Positions 41,766-49,381 of a DNA stretch of 64,000 nucleotides are shown here, piece by piece (the stretch's first letter is position 1; every line of letters begins with the position of its first letter). The translations under genes were made by a program, and so were the position numbers. Under the pieces are notes generated by a model, which saw nothing but the letters and a program-made list of their open reading frames with translations, was not told where the DNA came from and searched no databases. Origin of the DNA: Nocardia sp. CC227C (GTDB taxonomy: Bacteria; Actinomycetota; Actinomycetes; Mycobacteriales; Mycobacteriaceae); the NCBI RefSeq assembly GCF_030767025.1, contig NZ_JASITE010000009.1, positions 1 through 64,000 of the forward strand, written 5' to 3'.

Positions 41766-42203
41766 ATGCCTGCCGGAAACGAGTCGCCCGACATCCACGG
41801 TCAACCGTCCGGACCCCTCCCGGACTCCGATGCTCCGCCCGTCACGGGCTCTGATACTCCGCCCGTCACGGGCTCTGATACTCCGCCCGTCCCGGGCTCC
41901 GGCGTTCCGGAGCAGCGCGGACAGGGCGGCTACGACCCCGATATCACCCACACCACCAGACACCACGCCGGTGAATCCATCCAGAACTCACGCAACTGGC
42001 CGGGTCTGATCCTCATCGCGCTCGGCCTCATCGCCCTCGCGGGGACGCTGACCGCCGCCGCGTACGGCTTCCCCGGCTGGGCCGTCGCCGCCGGGGTGAT
42101 CGCGGTGCTGTGCCTGGGCTTCGGCATCGGCGCGGTCACCGCCGAACACCGCCGGGTCAAGTCGCGCGAAGGGTTGCGACTGTCCGACCCGCAGGGGCAC
42201 TGA
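41766..42203 (+). CDS. UsfY-like stress membrane protein
   Basis: The 145-residue protein has a Pro/Ser/Asp-rich N-terminus containing PPVTGSDT repeats. Then come THTTRHHAGESIQNSRNWPG and two membrane segments (LILIALGLIALAGTLTAAAY and VAAGVIAVLCLGFGIGAVTA) ending with an EHRRVK motif. The conserved core HxAGES...WPG plus two spans and EHRR matches UsfY, the protein encoded next to usfX-sigF in mycobacteria. The role is unknown. A lipoprotein gene follows after 11 bases. Confidence 0.7.
   Translation: MPAGNESPDIHGQPSGPLPDSDAPPVTGSDTPPVTGSDTPPVPGSGVPEQRGQGGYDPDITHTTRHHAGESIQNSRNWPGLILIALGLIALAGTLTAAAYGFPGWAVAAGVIAVLCLGFGIGAVTAEHRRVKSREGLRLSDPQGH
41837..41902 (+). repeat. 24-bp coding tandem repeat in the UsfY-like gene
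   Basis: Two identical 24-base units (41837-41860, 41861-41884) and a diverged third encode PPVTGSDT. The exact identity suggests recent duplication or slippage. Confidence 0.85.
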
Positions 42204-42214
42204 CGGGAGCGGCC

Positions 42215-42667
42215 ATGCCGGAGATGTCCCGCACTGCCGGAACCCGGCGGTCCTGCACTGCCGGAACCCGGCGGCGCGCGGCCCTGCTGGCCGGGGCGGC
42301 GCTCCTGCTGACCGCCTGCTCCGATTCCACCGAGACCACCGTGCCCGGTGATTCCGCGCCCCCGCGCAGTCCGGTGATCAGCTCACCGGGCGTGCTCGTG
42401 GTCTCCGACGCCGCCGCCGACCGGTTGTGCGACATGATGCGCGGCGACATCCCCGGCTGGCGCGACCAGGGCCTGGATCTGGGCCGGGTGGCGTTCAACG
42501 GCACGGTGCACAGCTGGGCACTGCGAAACAGCGGCGTGAACGCCGCCGTCGTCGACAATCGGGGCGTCGTCGACCAGATCACCGCCGCGCGCTGTCCGGA
42601 CGTCCGAGCGGATGCGCTGCGGGTCCTCCAGATCGAGAGCTTGGCCGAAGGATTGGCGGGATTCTGA
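42215..42667 (+). CDS. Small lipoprotein of unknown function
   Basis: The 150-residue protein has a basic start, a hydrophobic segment and lipobox LLLTACS, so it is predicted to be a membrane-anchored lipoprotein. After a Pro/Ser linker, the mature part has a pair of cysteines (LCDMMRGD and RCPDVR), which could form a disulfide. A 27-base repeat (RTAGTRRSC / TAGTRRRA) occurs in the signal region. It sits 11 bases after the UsfY-like gene, and its stop shares a base with the next ATG. Confidence 0.7.
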   Translation: MPEMSRTAGTRRSCTAGTRRRAALLAGAALLLTACSDSTETTVPGDSAPPRSPVISSPGVLVVSDAAADRLCDMMRGDIPGWRDQGLDLGRVAFNGTVHSWALRNSGVNAAVVDNRGVVDQITAARCPDVRADALRVLQIESLAEGLAGF

Positions 42668-42976
42668 TGTACACATACCGTATCGCGGGCGCGGCCGTCG
42701 CCGCCGTCGCACTGCTTACCGCGGGCTGCGGGAGGCCGAGGAGATCGTGAGCAAAGGCGGTGACACGCCGTGCAGTGAATTCGTCGCACAGGACGGTGAA
42801 AAGCAGCGCGTGACCGTCCGCAAATTCCTGGAACAAGAACAGAGTTCACCGCCGAACCCGCCGCTGACACCGTCGATGCGGCCATAGTCGGCATCAAGCT
42901 CATGTGTCAGGCTCGAGCCAATCCCGAAACCCCCGTCAAGGAGGCCGACCTCACCGGGATTTTCGTCCCGAAGTAA
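42667..42976 (+). pseudogene. Small secreted lipoprotein broken by two one-base deletions
   Basis: Three frames join into one sensible protein of about 103 residues. The signal and lipobox (VALLTAGCG) from 42667 give way to a second frame (REAEEIVSKGGDTPCSEFV, then KQRVTVRKFLEQEQ) and a third (EFTAEPAADTVDAAIVGIKL, MCQARANPETPVKEADL). Restoring one G near 42731 and one near 42839 repairs it. The layout (lipobox, TPCxxFV, C-terminal KxMC) resembles HdeA-like periplasmic chaperone-type proteins of nocardiae and mycobacteria, though this match is from memory. Both lesions are in G runs. Confidence 0.65.
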
Positions 42977-43045
42977 CTTCGAGAATGATCTCTCGCAAAC
43001 CTTTGGCATACTGAAATGCCTGCTCCCCCTGCATATTCGAGGTTG

Positions 43046-43084
43046 CAGATGTACTTGCATCTGTGCGGAGCAGGGTCCTAGACT
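43046..43084 (+). promoter_or_regulatory. Palindrome-containing promoter, copy 1
   Basis: CAGATG-TACTTG-CATCTG at 43046-43063 overlaps a -35-like TTGCAT (43055-43060). It is followed after 18 bases by TAGACT (43079-43084). The same arrangement occurs at 45945-45990. An 8-base-stem hairpin lies in the leader at 43134-43153. Confidence 0.65.
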
Positions 43085-43187
43085 CATGCCTGTAAGGCAA
43101 ACAGGGGACTACCAGACAGCCGTGCGGTGAATGGTCGGCGATTCTTCGCCGACGATTAGCCGGCGGCCTGGCGTCAGGGGCGTTCGC

Positions 43188-43436
43188 ATGAATCAGCCAA
43201 TCAACCTCAGCCGACTCGGGTTCGCCGACAACGGTCGGCAGGAACAGCACTATTCCCGCGAGACGGCAACGGCATTCGTGATCGACAAGGTCGAATCCAC
43301 CGGAGCGGCCACTCGGTACGATTTCGATATCGAGCGCATCGTCACCACGGCACACGCGATGGTGAACGATTGGGATCTACACCTGATGCAGCCGGAGGCA
43401 TTCTGGCGCATCGCCTCGAGCTTCATCCGGCAGTAG
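43188..43436 (+). CDS. 82-residue protein of unknown function
   Basis: The protein starts MNQPINLSRLGFADNG at the ATG 43188. It contains a mixed, mostly polar sequence with Trp-rich C-terminal part (VNDWDLHLMQPEAFWRIASS). No known motif, signal or membrane segment. It converges with the XRE regulator gene across a hairpin. It shares promoter architecture with the small ORF at 46084, which suggests joint control. Confidence 0.5.
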   Translation: MNQPINLSRLGFADNGRQEQHYSRETATAFVIDKVESTGAATRYDFDIERIVTTAHAMVNDWDLHLMQPEAFWRIASSFIRQ

Positions 43437-43487
43437 ATCCCGGCTCGCATGCCGCAGGGTTCGACCCGCTCCGGGTCAGGCCCGAAC

Positions 43488-43530
43488 ACGCCGGAGGGGC
43501 CGCCACCCAGGTGACGACCCCTTCCGGCGT
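43488..43530 (+). terminator. Hairpin between converging genes
   Basis: Arms CGCCGG(A)GGGG and CCCCTTCCGGCG pair with one bulged base across an 18-base loop, between the 82-residue ORF and the XRE regulator gene. Confidence 0.6.
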
Positions 43531-43556
43531 GAGCCGTGTTCTGTGAGGTCCGGGTC

Positions 43557-44441
43557 TCACAGACTTTCGATGATTTCCAGCAGCTTCGCCCGCGACCGTT
43601 CCGGCGCCTCGGCCTGCACGCTCAGCTGGTCCATGACCTGCCGGTACAGCTCCAGATCCTGACGGCGATCCAGATAGAGAGCGCTGGTCAACTGCTCCAG
43701 ATAGACGATGTCCGGGAGTTCGGGCTCGGCGAAGCGGAGCATGGTGAACGAGCTGCCCGCGGCCGCGTGGCCGCCAGCGGTGTAGGGCAACACCTGAATG
43801 GTGATATTGGGCAGCTTCGACATCTCCACCAGATGCTCGATCTGCTCGGCCAGCACCTTCTCGCCGCCCACGGGACGATGGAGCACCGCCTCGTCCAGCA
43901 CCGCCCAGAAGCTGGGTGCGCCCGGCGCGGTCAGCAGCTCCTGCCGACGGCGGCGCAGCGAGACCCGGCGCTCGGCATCGGCGTCGTGCCCGAGCGCCAC
44001 CACCGAGCGGGCGTAGTCCGGGGTCTGCAACAACCCCGGCACCAGCTGGCCCTCGTAGGTACGAATGCTCTTGGCCGCGTGCTCGAGTCCGAGATAGGTC
44101 TCGAACCAGGGCGGCAGCAGATCTCCGAAGCGATGCCACCAGCCGGGCTGATTCGCCTTGCGCACCAGATCCAGGAACGCCTCGCGCTCGTCGGGATCGT
44201 CGACGCCGTAGAGCGTCAACAGATCCCGAACGTCGCGTTCCTTGAATCCGGTCCGCCCGAGTTCCAGGCGGCTGATCTTCGCGTGCGAGCCGCGGATGTG
44301 ATCACCCGCGGCTTCACGCGTGATGTTGTTCGCCTCGCGCAACTTGCGCAGCTGACCCCCGACGGCGATGCGCAGGGCAGTCGGGCCACGCTCGGCGACA
44401 GTGGAATCCACCCGACCGTGTACAGCCGATTCTGCGATCAT
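43557..44441 (-). CDS. XRE-family regulator with DUF5753 domain
   Basis: The 294-residue protein has an N-terminal helix-turn-helix (LRKLREANNITREAAGDHIR then GSHAKISRLELGR) and a DUF5753 C-terminal domain (SIRTYEGQLVPGLLQTPDYA, ITIQVLPYTAGGHAA). This actinobacterial family is found with DUF397 genes and often controls development or secondary metabolism. The DUF397 gene lies directly upstream in the same direction, the standard pairing. It may bind the palindromes in front of the two small ORFs (inference). Confidence 0.9.
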   Translation of the reverse strand: MIAESAVHGRVDSTVAERGPTALRIAVGGQLRKLREANNITREAAGDHIRGSHAKISRLELGRTGFKERDVRDLLTLYGVDDPDEREAFLDLVRKANQPGWWHRFGDLLPPWFETYLGLEHAAKSIRTYEGQLVPGLLQTPDYARSVVALGHDADAERRVSLRRRRQELLTAPGAPSFWAVLDEAVLHRPVGGEKVLAEQIEHLVEMSKLPNITIQVLPYTAGGHAAAGSSFTMLRFAEPELPDIVYLEQLTSALYLDRRQDLELYRQVMDQLSVQAEAPERSRAKLLEIIESL

Positions 44442-44528
44442 TGGGTCTCACTCCGATGCTCGGGTTATGCCGGCAGTGGACCACAACCCATCGTCGCGAA
44501 CCACCGCGCCGATTGCCAATGCTACCTT

Positions 44529-44759
44529 TCAGCGCGCCAAATCGTCGAACTCTCCGCTCTTCGCGCCGCGCAGGAACGCATCGATCTCGGGGCGGGTGTA
44601 CACCAGCACCGAGCCCAGCGGGTCACGCGAGTTCCGCATGGCCACCAGACCGTTGGACAGTTCCGCCACTTCCACGCAGTTTCCGCTCGGATTGCTGAAA
44701 GTGCTCTTGCGCCAAGCGAGTTCCGAGGGATCGATCCGGGTTGCCGATGTGCGTGTCAT
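44529..44759 (-). CDS. DUF397 protein
   Basis: This 76-residue DUF397 protein has the typical core WRKSTFSNPSGNCVEVAEL and a C-terminal VRNSRDP-like stretch (AMRNSRDPLGS). DUF397 proteins act with a neighbouring XRE/DUF5753 regulator, possibly as a toxin-antitoxin-like or co-regulator pair. AAGGAGT precedes the ATG. It is separated from the XRE gene by about 90 bases. Confidence 0.92.
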   Translation of the reverse strand: MTRTSATRIDPSELAWRKSTFSNPSGNCVEVAELSNGLVAMRNSRDPLGSVLVYTRPEIDAFLRGAKSGEFDDLAR

Positions 44760-45101
44760 TTCCGACTCCTTGCCAAGTACCGCCCGCAGACGGTGTGCCC
44801 AGTACTTGCAAACGTTCGATCAGATGTTCTTACAGTTGCAACCGCAACCAGAACGATAGCACGCAGATTGCTCGCAAACGATCCCTTCGGCGTTCCTGAC
44901 CCTTTGCAACACAACAGCTTTGATCTTGGTGAAGCCCACGCACTGCGAAGTTGCAAACCGAAACAGTCATTAACGACTGGTCGGTACGTTTAATCCCCGG
45001 GGTGAATCCTCCGTCCGGCAAGTCCGGATTTGCCCAATCTTGTACTGTCACTGGGCAGATCAGCATCCGTTCGCGTGCGCACTCTCGTCGAGGAGAACCT
45101 C
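44760..45101. other. Divergent intergenic region, relatively AT-rich
   Basis: About 340 bases between the DUF397 gene and the methyltransferase gene. It contains GTACTTGCA at 44797-44805, a half of the palindrome found in the two promoters at 43046 and 45945, and several TTGCAA sequences. No gene is seen. It probably holds divergent promoters under the same regulator. Confidence 0.5.
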
Positions 45102-45896
45102 ATGTCCGAAACCGATCCCGCGATCCGAACCGACATCCCCCACTCCGCACGGATCTGGAACTATTGGATGGGCGGCAAGGACAATTACGACATCGACCGG
45201 GTCGTCGGCGACGCCAGCCTGGAGATCGACCCCGACATCTCCGCCATGGCCGTCCAGTCCCGGCAGTTCCTCATCCGCGCCGTGCGCTTCCTCGCCGGGG
45301 AGGTGGGTCTGCGCCAGTTCCTCGATATCGGGACCGGCCTGCCCACCATGCAGAACACCCACGAGGTCGCGCAGGGCATCTCCCCCGAGGCCAAGGTGGT
45401 CTACGTCGACAACGACCCGCTGGTGCTCGCGCACGCGCGGGCCCTGCTGACCACCACCACCGAGGAGGGGGTCACCACCTATATCGACGCCGATTTCCAC
45501 GAACCGGACAACATTCTGACCTCCGCCCGCCAGGTGCTGAATTTCAGCCAACCGGTCGGTGTCATGTTTATGGGGGTACTCGGCCACGCCCGCAGTTACG
45601 AGGACATGCGCCATATCGTGCGCACCGTGCTCGAGGCCGTCCCGTCCGGCAGTTATCTGGTGTTCTGGGACGGCACCGTCGACAACCCGAATTACGTGAC
45701 GCTGTGCCAGGAATACACCAAATCGGGCGGGGTCCCCTACGAGCCCCGCACCCAGGAGCAGCTGGCCGCCGTCTTCGAGGACCTGGAGTTGGTCGAACCC
45801 GGCTTCGTTCCCATCACCCGGTGGCGGGTGGACCCGGCACAGGTGGGCTCGATCCAGGATGTGTCCGCGTACGGCGGTGTGGCTCGTAAACCCTGA
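45102..45896 (+). CDS. SAM-dependent methyltransferase (DUF574 family)
   Basis: The 264-residue protein has the DUF574/SAM-methyltransferase-11-like signature: ARIWNYWMGGKDNYDIDR at the N-terminus and the SAM site FLDIGTGLPTMQNTHE. The acidic residue VYVDNDPLVLAHA ends the second strand. The family is abundant in actinomycetes and often lies beside XRE/DUF397 genes. Its substrate is unknown. GAGGAGA precedes the ATG. The long inverted repeat at 45945-45976 is about 50 bases downstream. Confidence 0.9.
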   Translation: MSETDPAIRTDIPHSARIWNYWMGGKDNYDIDRVVGDASLEIDPDISAMAVQSRQFLIRAVRFLAGEVGLRQFLDIGTGLPTMQNTHEVAQGISPEAKVVYVDNDPLVLAHARALLTTTTEEGVTTYIDADFHEPDNILTSARQVLNFSQPVGVMFMGVLGHARSYEDMRHIVRTVLEAVPSGSYLVFWDGTVDNPNYVTLCQEYTKSGGVPYEPRTQEQLAAVFEDLELVEPGFVPITRWRVDPAQVGSIQDVSAYGGVARKP

Positions 45897-45944
45897 CGCC
45901 ACAACAACACCGAACCGGACGAAAGCCGCGCAACACCGAGGCTC

Positions 45945-45990
45945 GATCGTGCAGATGTACTTGCATCTGCACGATCCGCCATTTTAAACT
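45945..45990 (+). promoter_or_regulatory. Palindrome-containing promoter, copy 2
   Basis: Perfect 13-base arms (GATCGTGCAGATG / CATCTGCACGATC) enclose TACTTG at 45945-45976. A -35-like TTGCAT (45961-45966) and TAAACT (45985-45990) follow with the same 18-base spacing as copy 1. The hairpin could double as terminator for the methyltransferase gene. Confidence 0.65.
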
Positions 45991-46083
45991 CGTGATGACG
46001 AACAGGCCGGAATGCACCGGGTGGTAGTGGAAAGCGCCGAGCCAGCGTCGCCATCCGATATCTCAGCGGCCAGAGGCGTCCCC

Positions 46084-46296
46084 ATGACTCAGATGCTTCA
46101 GCATTCCGGTACACCTCGCTCCATCGGGTCCGGAAAAGCTCACTTCACCGATATCAGCGGTGACTGCTCGGTGGAGCCGCGCGCTCTCACCTATCGACAG
46201 GCACGGGCCGTGCTGCGCGCCCATGACCAGCACTTCGCCTGCCGACAGTATCTCGCCGCGGTGGCCTTCCTCTCCGCGGACTGCGACGACGACTGA
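46084..46296 (+). CDS. 70-residue protein of unknown function
   Basis: It starts MTQMLQHSGTPRSIG at 46084 and ends FLSADCDDD. There are three cysteines and a central TYRQARAVLRAHD helix. No family recognised. The bases just before its ATG (CAGAGGCGTCCCC) resemble those before the small ORF at 43188 (CAGGGGCGTTCGC), and both have the palindromic promoter. Confidence 0.5.
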   Translation: MTQMLQHSGTPRSIGSGKAHFTDISGDCSVEPRALTYRQARAVLRAHDQHFACRQYLAAVAFLSADCDDD

Positions 46297-46393
46297 CCGC
46301 GGCACCACGCGGTCGGCGGGATTTCTTGCGTACCAGCGCATGCGGCGGGTACCCCCGAAAGAGGGAACGAACGCCAGTGGAACGAGCGCCGAG

Positions 46394-46687
46394 ATGATAG
46401 TGACTGTCGCACAGGATTTGATCACCGCCGACCTGTACGCACAGGTCTTCAATCCCACGCCGGAGACACCGCCGGTGGCGGACAAGCTGCTCAAGCTGGT
46501 CCGCTACTTCACTTGGTTCGTGCTCCTGGCCGGAACCCTCGCGATCATCTACGCGGGCGGTAAGTTCGCCTGGGAGAAATGGCAGGGCGGGCCGCTCGAA
46601 TCACCCAAGCGGGTGGCGGCCGCGCTCGTGGGCGGCATCGTCGCCACCAGCGCGGGCACCATCATGAACGCCGCCATCGGACAGTAA
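46394..46687 (+). CDS. 97-residue membrane protein with two spans
   Basis: From the ATG 46394 the product has two hydrophobic segments (YFTWFVLLAGTLAIIYAGGK and VAAALVGGIVATSAGTIMNA) joined by a charged loop. The layout recalls TrbC/VirB2-type small pilin-like proteins, but no conjugation gene is nearby, so this is only a resemblance. An upstream ATG at 46340 would add 18 residues. Poor ribosome-binding site. Confidence 0.5.
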   Translation: MIVTVAQDLITADLYAQVFNPTPETPPVADKLLKLVRYFTWFVLLAGTLAIIYAGGKFAWEKWQGGPLESPKRVAAALVGGIVATSAGTIMNAAIGQ

Positions 46688-46760
46688 TCGCAAGCGGCTC
46701 GCCGCATTTCCGGCATTTCCGGCATCCGGGAATTCTCGTCCCAGACAACGAGACCGGGCG

Positions 46761-47543
46761 TTATGCGGTGGCGGCGTGCCGCACCGAGCCCTCGGCCGCG
46801 GCGGTGTCCACACCGACCAGTTCGACGAACTTCGCCACCACCTTCTGGTGGTACATCCCGAACAGGTCCTCGAACAGCGCCAACTGCGCCTCGCTGGGTC
46901 CACCGTCGGAATCCCACACCGCCACCAGCGCCCGCCAGACCAGCACATGCAGGTCCGGAGAGGCCGCGAAGTACGCCTGCACCGCCTCCGGCACCTCCAG
47001 GACCATATCGCCGATGGAGTTCAGTACGGCGCGCTGCATGGTGTGGCCGAGGGCGGTCTGCAACCGGCGCAGCAGTGCGAGCTCGATGGTGAGCATCCGC
47101 CGCGGATCCGGATCCTTGCTGCGCGCAATGGATTCCAGCTCGTCGATCTCGGCCTTGAGCACGGCCGGATCGATGCGACGCTCCCCCTCGGTGTAGTCGA
47201 GCAGGGTGTCGAGCACGATGGCGCGCTCCTCGTCGACAATGCTGCCGAACATCTCCAGGGCGACCTCCGGCATGGGCATGGACAGCCGGAACAGGCGGCG
47301 GTACACCTCCACCCCGCCCTCGGTGCGCACATCCCGAATCGTGAATCCCTTGCCGCGGTGGGCATCGACGAAGCCATAGGACTCCAGGCGTCCCAGAATC
47401 AGCTGTGCCGTCGCACGATTCATCTTGAACTCGTCCGCGACCTGCCGGACGGACGGCATCAGCTCGCCGGGGGCGTACTGCCCGAACGCGACGCGCCGCG
47501 CGAGCTCATCCGCGACGTCCGCGACGACCGTCCGCTCTCCCAT
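46761..47543 (-). CDS. GntR family transcriptional regulator
   Basis: The 260-residue protein has an N-terminal winged HTH of GntR type (MPSVRQVADEFKMNRATAQL followed by ILGRLESYGFVDAHRGKG). The helical C-terminal domain is most like FCD. It probably senses a small acid or metabolite. GGAAGG lies before the ATG at 47543, which is preferred to 47558. No obvious partner operon: neighbours are unrelated, so its target is unknown. Confidence 0.85.
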   Translation of the reverse strand: MGERTVVADVADELARRVAFGQYAPGELMPSVRQVADEFKMNRATAQLILGRLESYGFVDAHRGKGFTIRDVRTEGGVEVYRRLFRLSMPMPEVALEMFGSIVDEERAIVLDTLLDYTEGERRIDPAVLKAEIDELESIARSKDPDPRRMLTIELALLRRLQTALGHTMQRAVLNSIGDMVLEVPEAVQAYFAASPDLHVLVWRALVAVWDSDGGPSEAQLALFEDLFGMYHQKVVAKFVELVGVDTAAAEGSVRHAATA

Positions 47544-47701
47544 CTTGGCACCTTCCATACCCGTATTACGTCCCAGACAGCTTAAGTGTTAACCGGGCAA
47601 ACCGCACATGCGTGCGGAATCGCGGGATTTGCCGAGAATCGCCTCGTGGTGTGGCGATCGCGCGGCTCGACGGGCGGTGCGGCGACGCGCCGGAAATTCG
47701 C

Positions 47702-48043
47702 TCACACCCCGTCGGTGAGTGCCCCCGCCCACCGGCGCGACCACGCCCACAGCGGCTCCAGCGCGGTCGCGAGTTCCCGCCCGGCCGCGGTCAACTCGTA
47801 GCTCCGATCGGTTTGCTTGACCACCGCGCCCGCGCTCTGCAGCCGCTGCAATCGCACCGAGAGCATGCTCGACGAGCAGTTGCCCATCCGGCGGCGCAGC
47901 TCCAGAAATCCGAGCGGTCCGGGCTCGAGTTCCCACAACACCCGCAGCACCCAGCGCTGCCCTACCAGATCCATCACCGCGAGCAGGGGCAGATCCGCGG
48001 CATCGGCGCGGCTGGCGGCGGGAGGTTCGCTTGCGCTTCTCAT
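47702..48043 (-). CDS. HxlR family regulator
   Basis: The 113-residue protein has a winged helix domain with the HxlR pattern (LVGQRWVLRVLWELEPGPLG, FLELRRRMGNCSSSMLSVRL, ELTAAGREL). The start is 72 bases from the divergent SDR gene, with a palindrome TTCTGA-A-TCAGAA between them. It likely controls the SDR and itself. Confidence 0.87.
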   Translation of the reverse strand: MRSASEPPAASRADAADLPLLAVMDLVGQRWVLRVLWELEPGPLGFLELRRRMGNCSSSMLSVRLQRLQSAGAVVKQTDRSYELTAAGRELATALEPLWAWSRRWAGALTDGV

Positions 48044-48061
48044 TCAGAAGCAGGATAGTGA

Positions 48062-48074
48062 TTCTGAATCAGAA
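48062..48074. promoter_or_regulatory. Palindrome between HxlR and SDR genes
   Basis: TTCTGA-A-TCAGAA, a perfect inverted repeat with one centre base, with a half-site-like TTCAGAAGC at 48043-48051. Candidate operator of the HxlR regulator. Confidence 0.5.
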
Positions 48075-48115
48075 GCATTGGTGCGGGGGCCCATTATGAC
48101 GGGACGGAGTGGCTT

Positions 48116-48856
48116 GTGAGCCGAATTGTGTTGATCACCGGGGCTTCCCGGGGCATCGGCGCCGAAACGGCCCGGGTGCTCGGGGCACGCGGCGATCACG
48201 TGGTGATCAACTACCGGGAGAAACGGCGGCGCGCCGAGGCGGTCGCCGCGGCGATCGTGGCGGCGGGCGGCAGCGCGTCGACGGCGGCGGCCGACATCAC
48301 CGATGCCGAGGCGGCGGCGGGACTCATCGACGGGGTGGCCGCGGAGTTCGGGCGGCTGGATGTGCTGGTGCTCAATGCCTCCGGCGGATTGGAGCACGGC
48401 GCGGCGGCCGACTACGCCATGGCCGTCAATCGCGACGCGCAGCTGCGGCTGACACGGCTGGCACTGCCGCGGCTGCGGGCCGGCGGCCGCGTCGTCTTCG
48501 TCACCAGCCATCAGGCGCACTTCTCCGAGACCCGCCCGGTACCCGGCGGATACGAGCCCATCGCGCGCAGCAAGCTGGCCGGGGAGCGGGCACTGCGCGA
48601 CTTGGGCGGCGAATTCTCCCGGCGGGGAATCGATTTCGTGGTGGTATCCGGGGATATGATCGACGGCACCATGATCGTGCGGCTGCTCGAGCGCCGCGAC
48701 CCGGACGCCGTCGCCGACCGCCGCGACCACGGCGCACTGCCGACGGTGGCGGAGTTCGCCACCGCCGTCGCCGACGCCACCACGGTGGCCGCCGAACCCG
48801 GCCACACCGTCTACGTGGGCGGCACGGACTTCCTGAATCCGGTGCGGACTTCCTGA
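48116..48856 (+). CDS. Short-chain dehydrogenase with a shifted active-site tyrosine/lysine spacing
   Basis: The 246-residue protein starts at a GTG and has the Rossmann motif TGASRGIG and the NAS(G)G motif. The active-site region reads GGYEPIARSKLAGE: the lysine is 7 residues after the tyrosine rather than 4. This variant occurs in some SDRs, so the enzyme may still work. It is divergent from and probably controlled by the HxlR regulator, whose members often respond to quinones or reactive electrophiles. Confidence 0.82.
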   Translation: MSRIVLITGASRGIGAETARVLGARGDHVVINYREKRRRAEAVAAAIVAAGGSASTAAADITDAEAAAGLIDGVAAEFGRLDVLVLNASGGLEHGAAADYAMAVNRDAQLRLTRLALPRLRAGGRVVFVTSHQAHFSETRPVPGGYEPIARSKLAGERALRDLGGEFSRRGIDFVVVSGDMIDGTMIVRLLERRDPDAVADRRDHGALPTVAEFATAVADATTVAAEPGHTVYVGGTDFLNPVRTS

Positions 48857-49022
48857 ACCCCTGGTTGCGCGACACCCGCGTCCGACAGCGTGGCGAGCGC
48901 TGGCGGCGGTACCGGTGGCACTCGGCTTCGGCCTCGCCACCGACGCACGCTGACCCGACCTAGACGGACCGGTCGGTACAGATGCGGGGTGTATCCGGAC
49001 CGGGAGCGGGAACTCCCCTCAT

Positions 49023-49328
49023 ATGGTGAACGACGTCGAGAAGCGGTGGTCGGACCCGAAGATGTTCCGGCATGCGGCCTGGTACGTCGGCGGCGTGGTC
49101 GCGCTCACCGCCCTCGCGGTCGCCGTGCTCGAGCTGGCGACCGACCCCTCGCGGGCGGTGCTCGTCTTCGTACCGGGGGCGGTGCTGCTGGTGGGCGGCA
49201 TCGTCGCCTTCGTGCTCGCGTTCCGGGCCTGGCGGCGGCGCGGGGCGTGGCCGATCTGGCAGGGGGCGGGCTGGTTCCTGTTCACCCTCATGATCGTCTA
49301 CCTGGCCATCGCGGGCGGCACCGCCTAG
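49023..49328 (+). CDS. Small membrane protein with three spans
   Basis: The 101-residue product has hydrophobic segments around residues 19-38, 47-67 and 83-98 (WYVGGVVALTALAVAVLELA, VFVPGAVLLVGGIVAFVLAF, AGWFLFTLMIVYLAIAGG). No known domain. The ATG is 9 bases after GGGAAC with GTGT 15 bases further up, a weak sigma-F-like match (48989-49013). A ribosome-binding site is not evident, which would fit a leaderless transcript. Confidence 0.6.
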   Translation: MVNDVEKRWSDPKMFRHAAWYVGGVVALTALAVAVLELATDPSRAVLVFVPGAVLLVGGIVAFVLAFRAWRRRGAWPIWQGAGWFLFTLMIVYLAIAGGTA

Positions 49329-49381
49329 TCGAGACACGCGGCACCGCCCAGTCGACGCGTGGCACCACCCCGCCGCCAGCA

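Noticed and set aside
46394..46687. TrbC/VirB2-like conjugation pilin
   Set aside because: Only the two-span layout is similar; there is no other transfer gene in the window, so it was left as an unknown membrane protein.
47543..47590. Sigma-F-like GGGTAT before the GntR gene
   Set aside because: The -35 position reads GCTG and the box overlaps the upstream ATG, so it does not share the geometry of the accepted sites.
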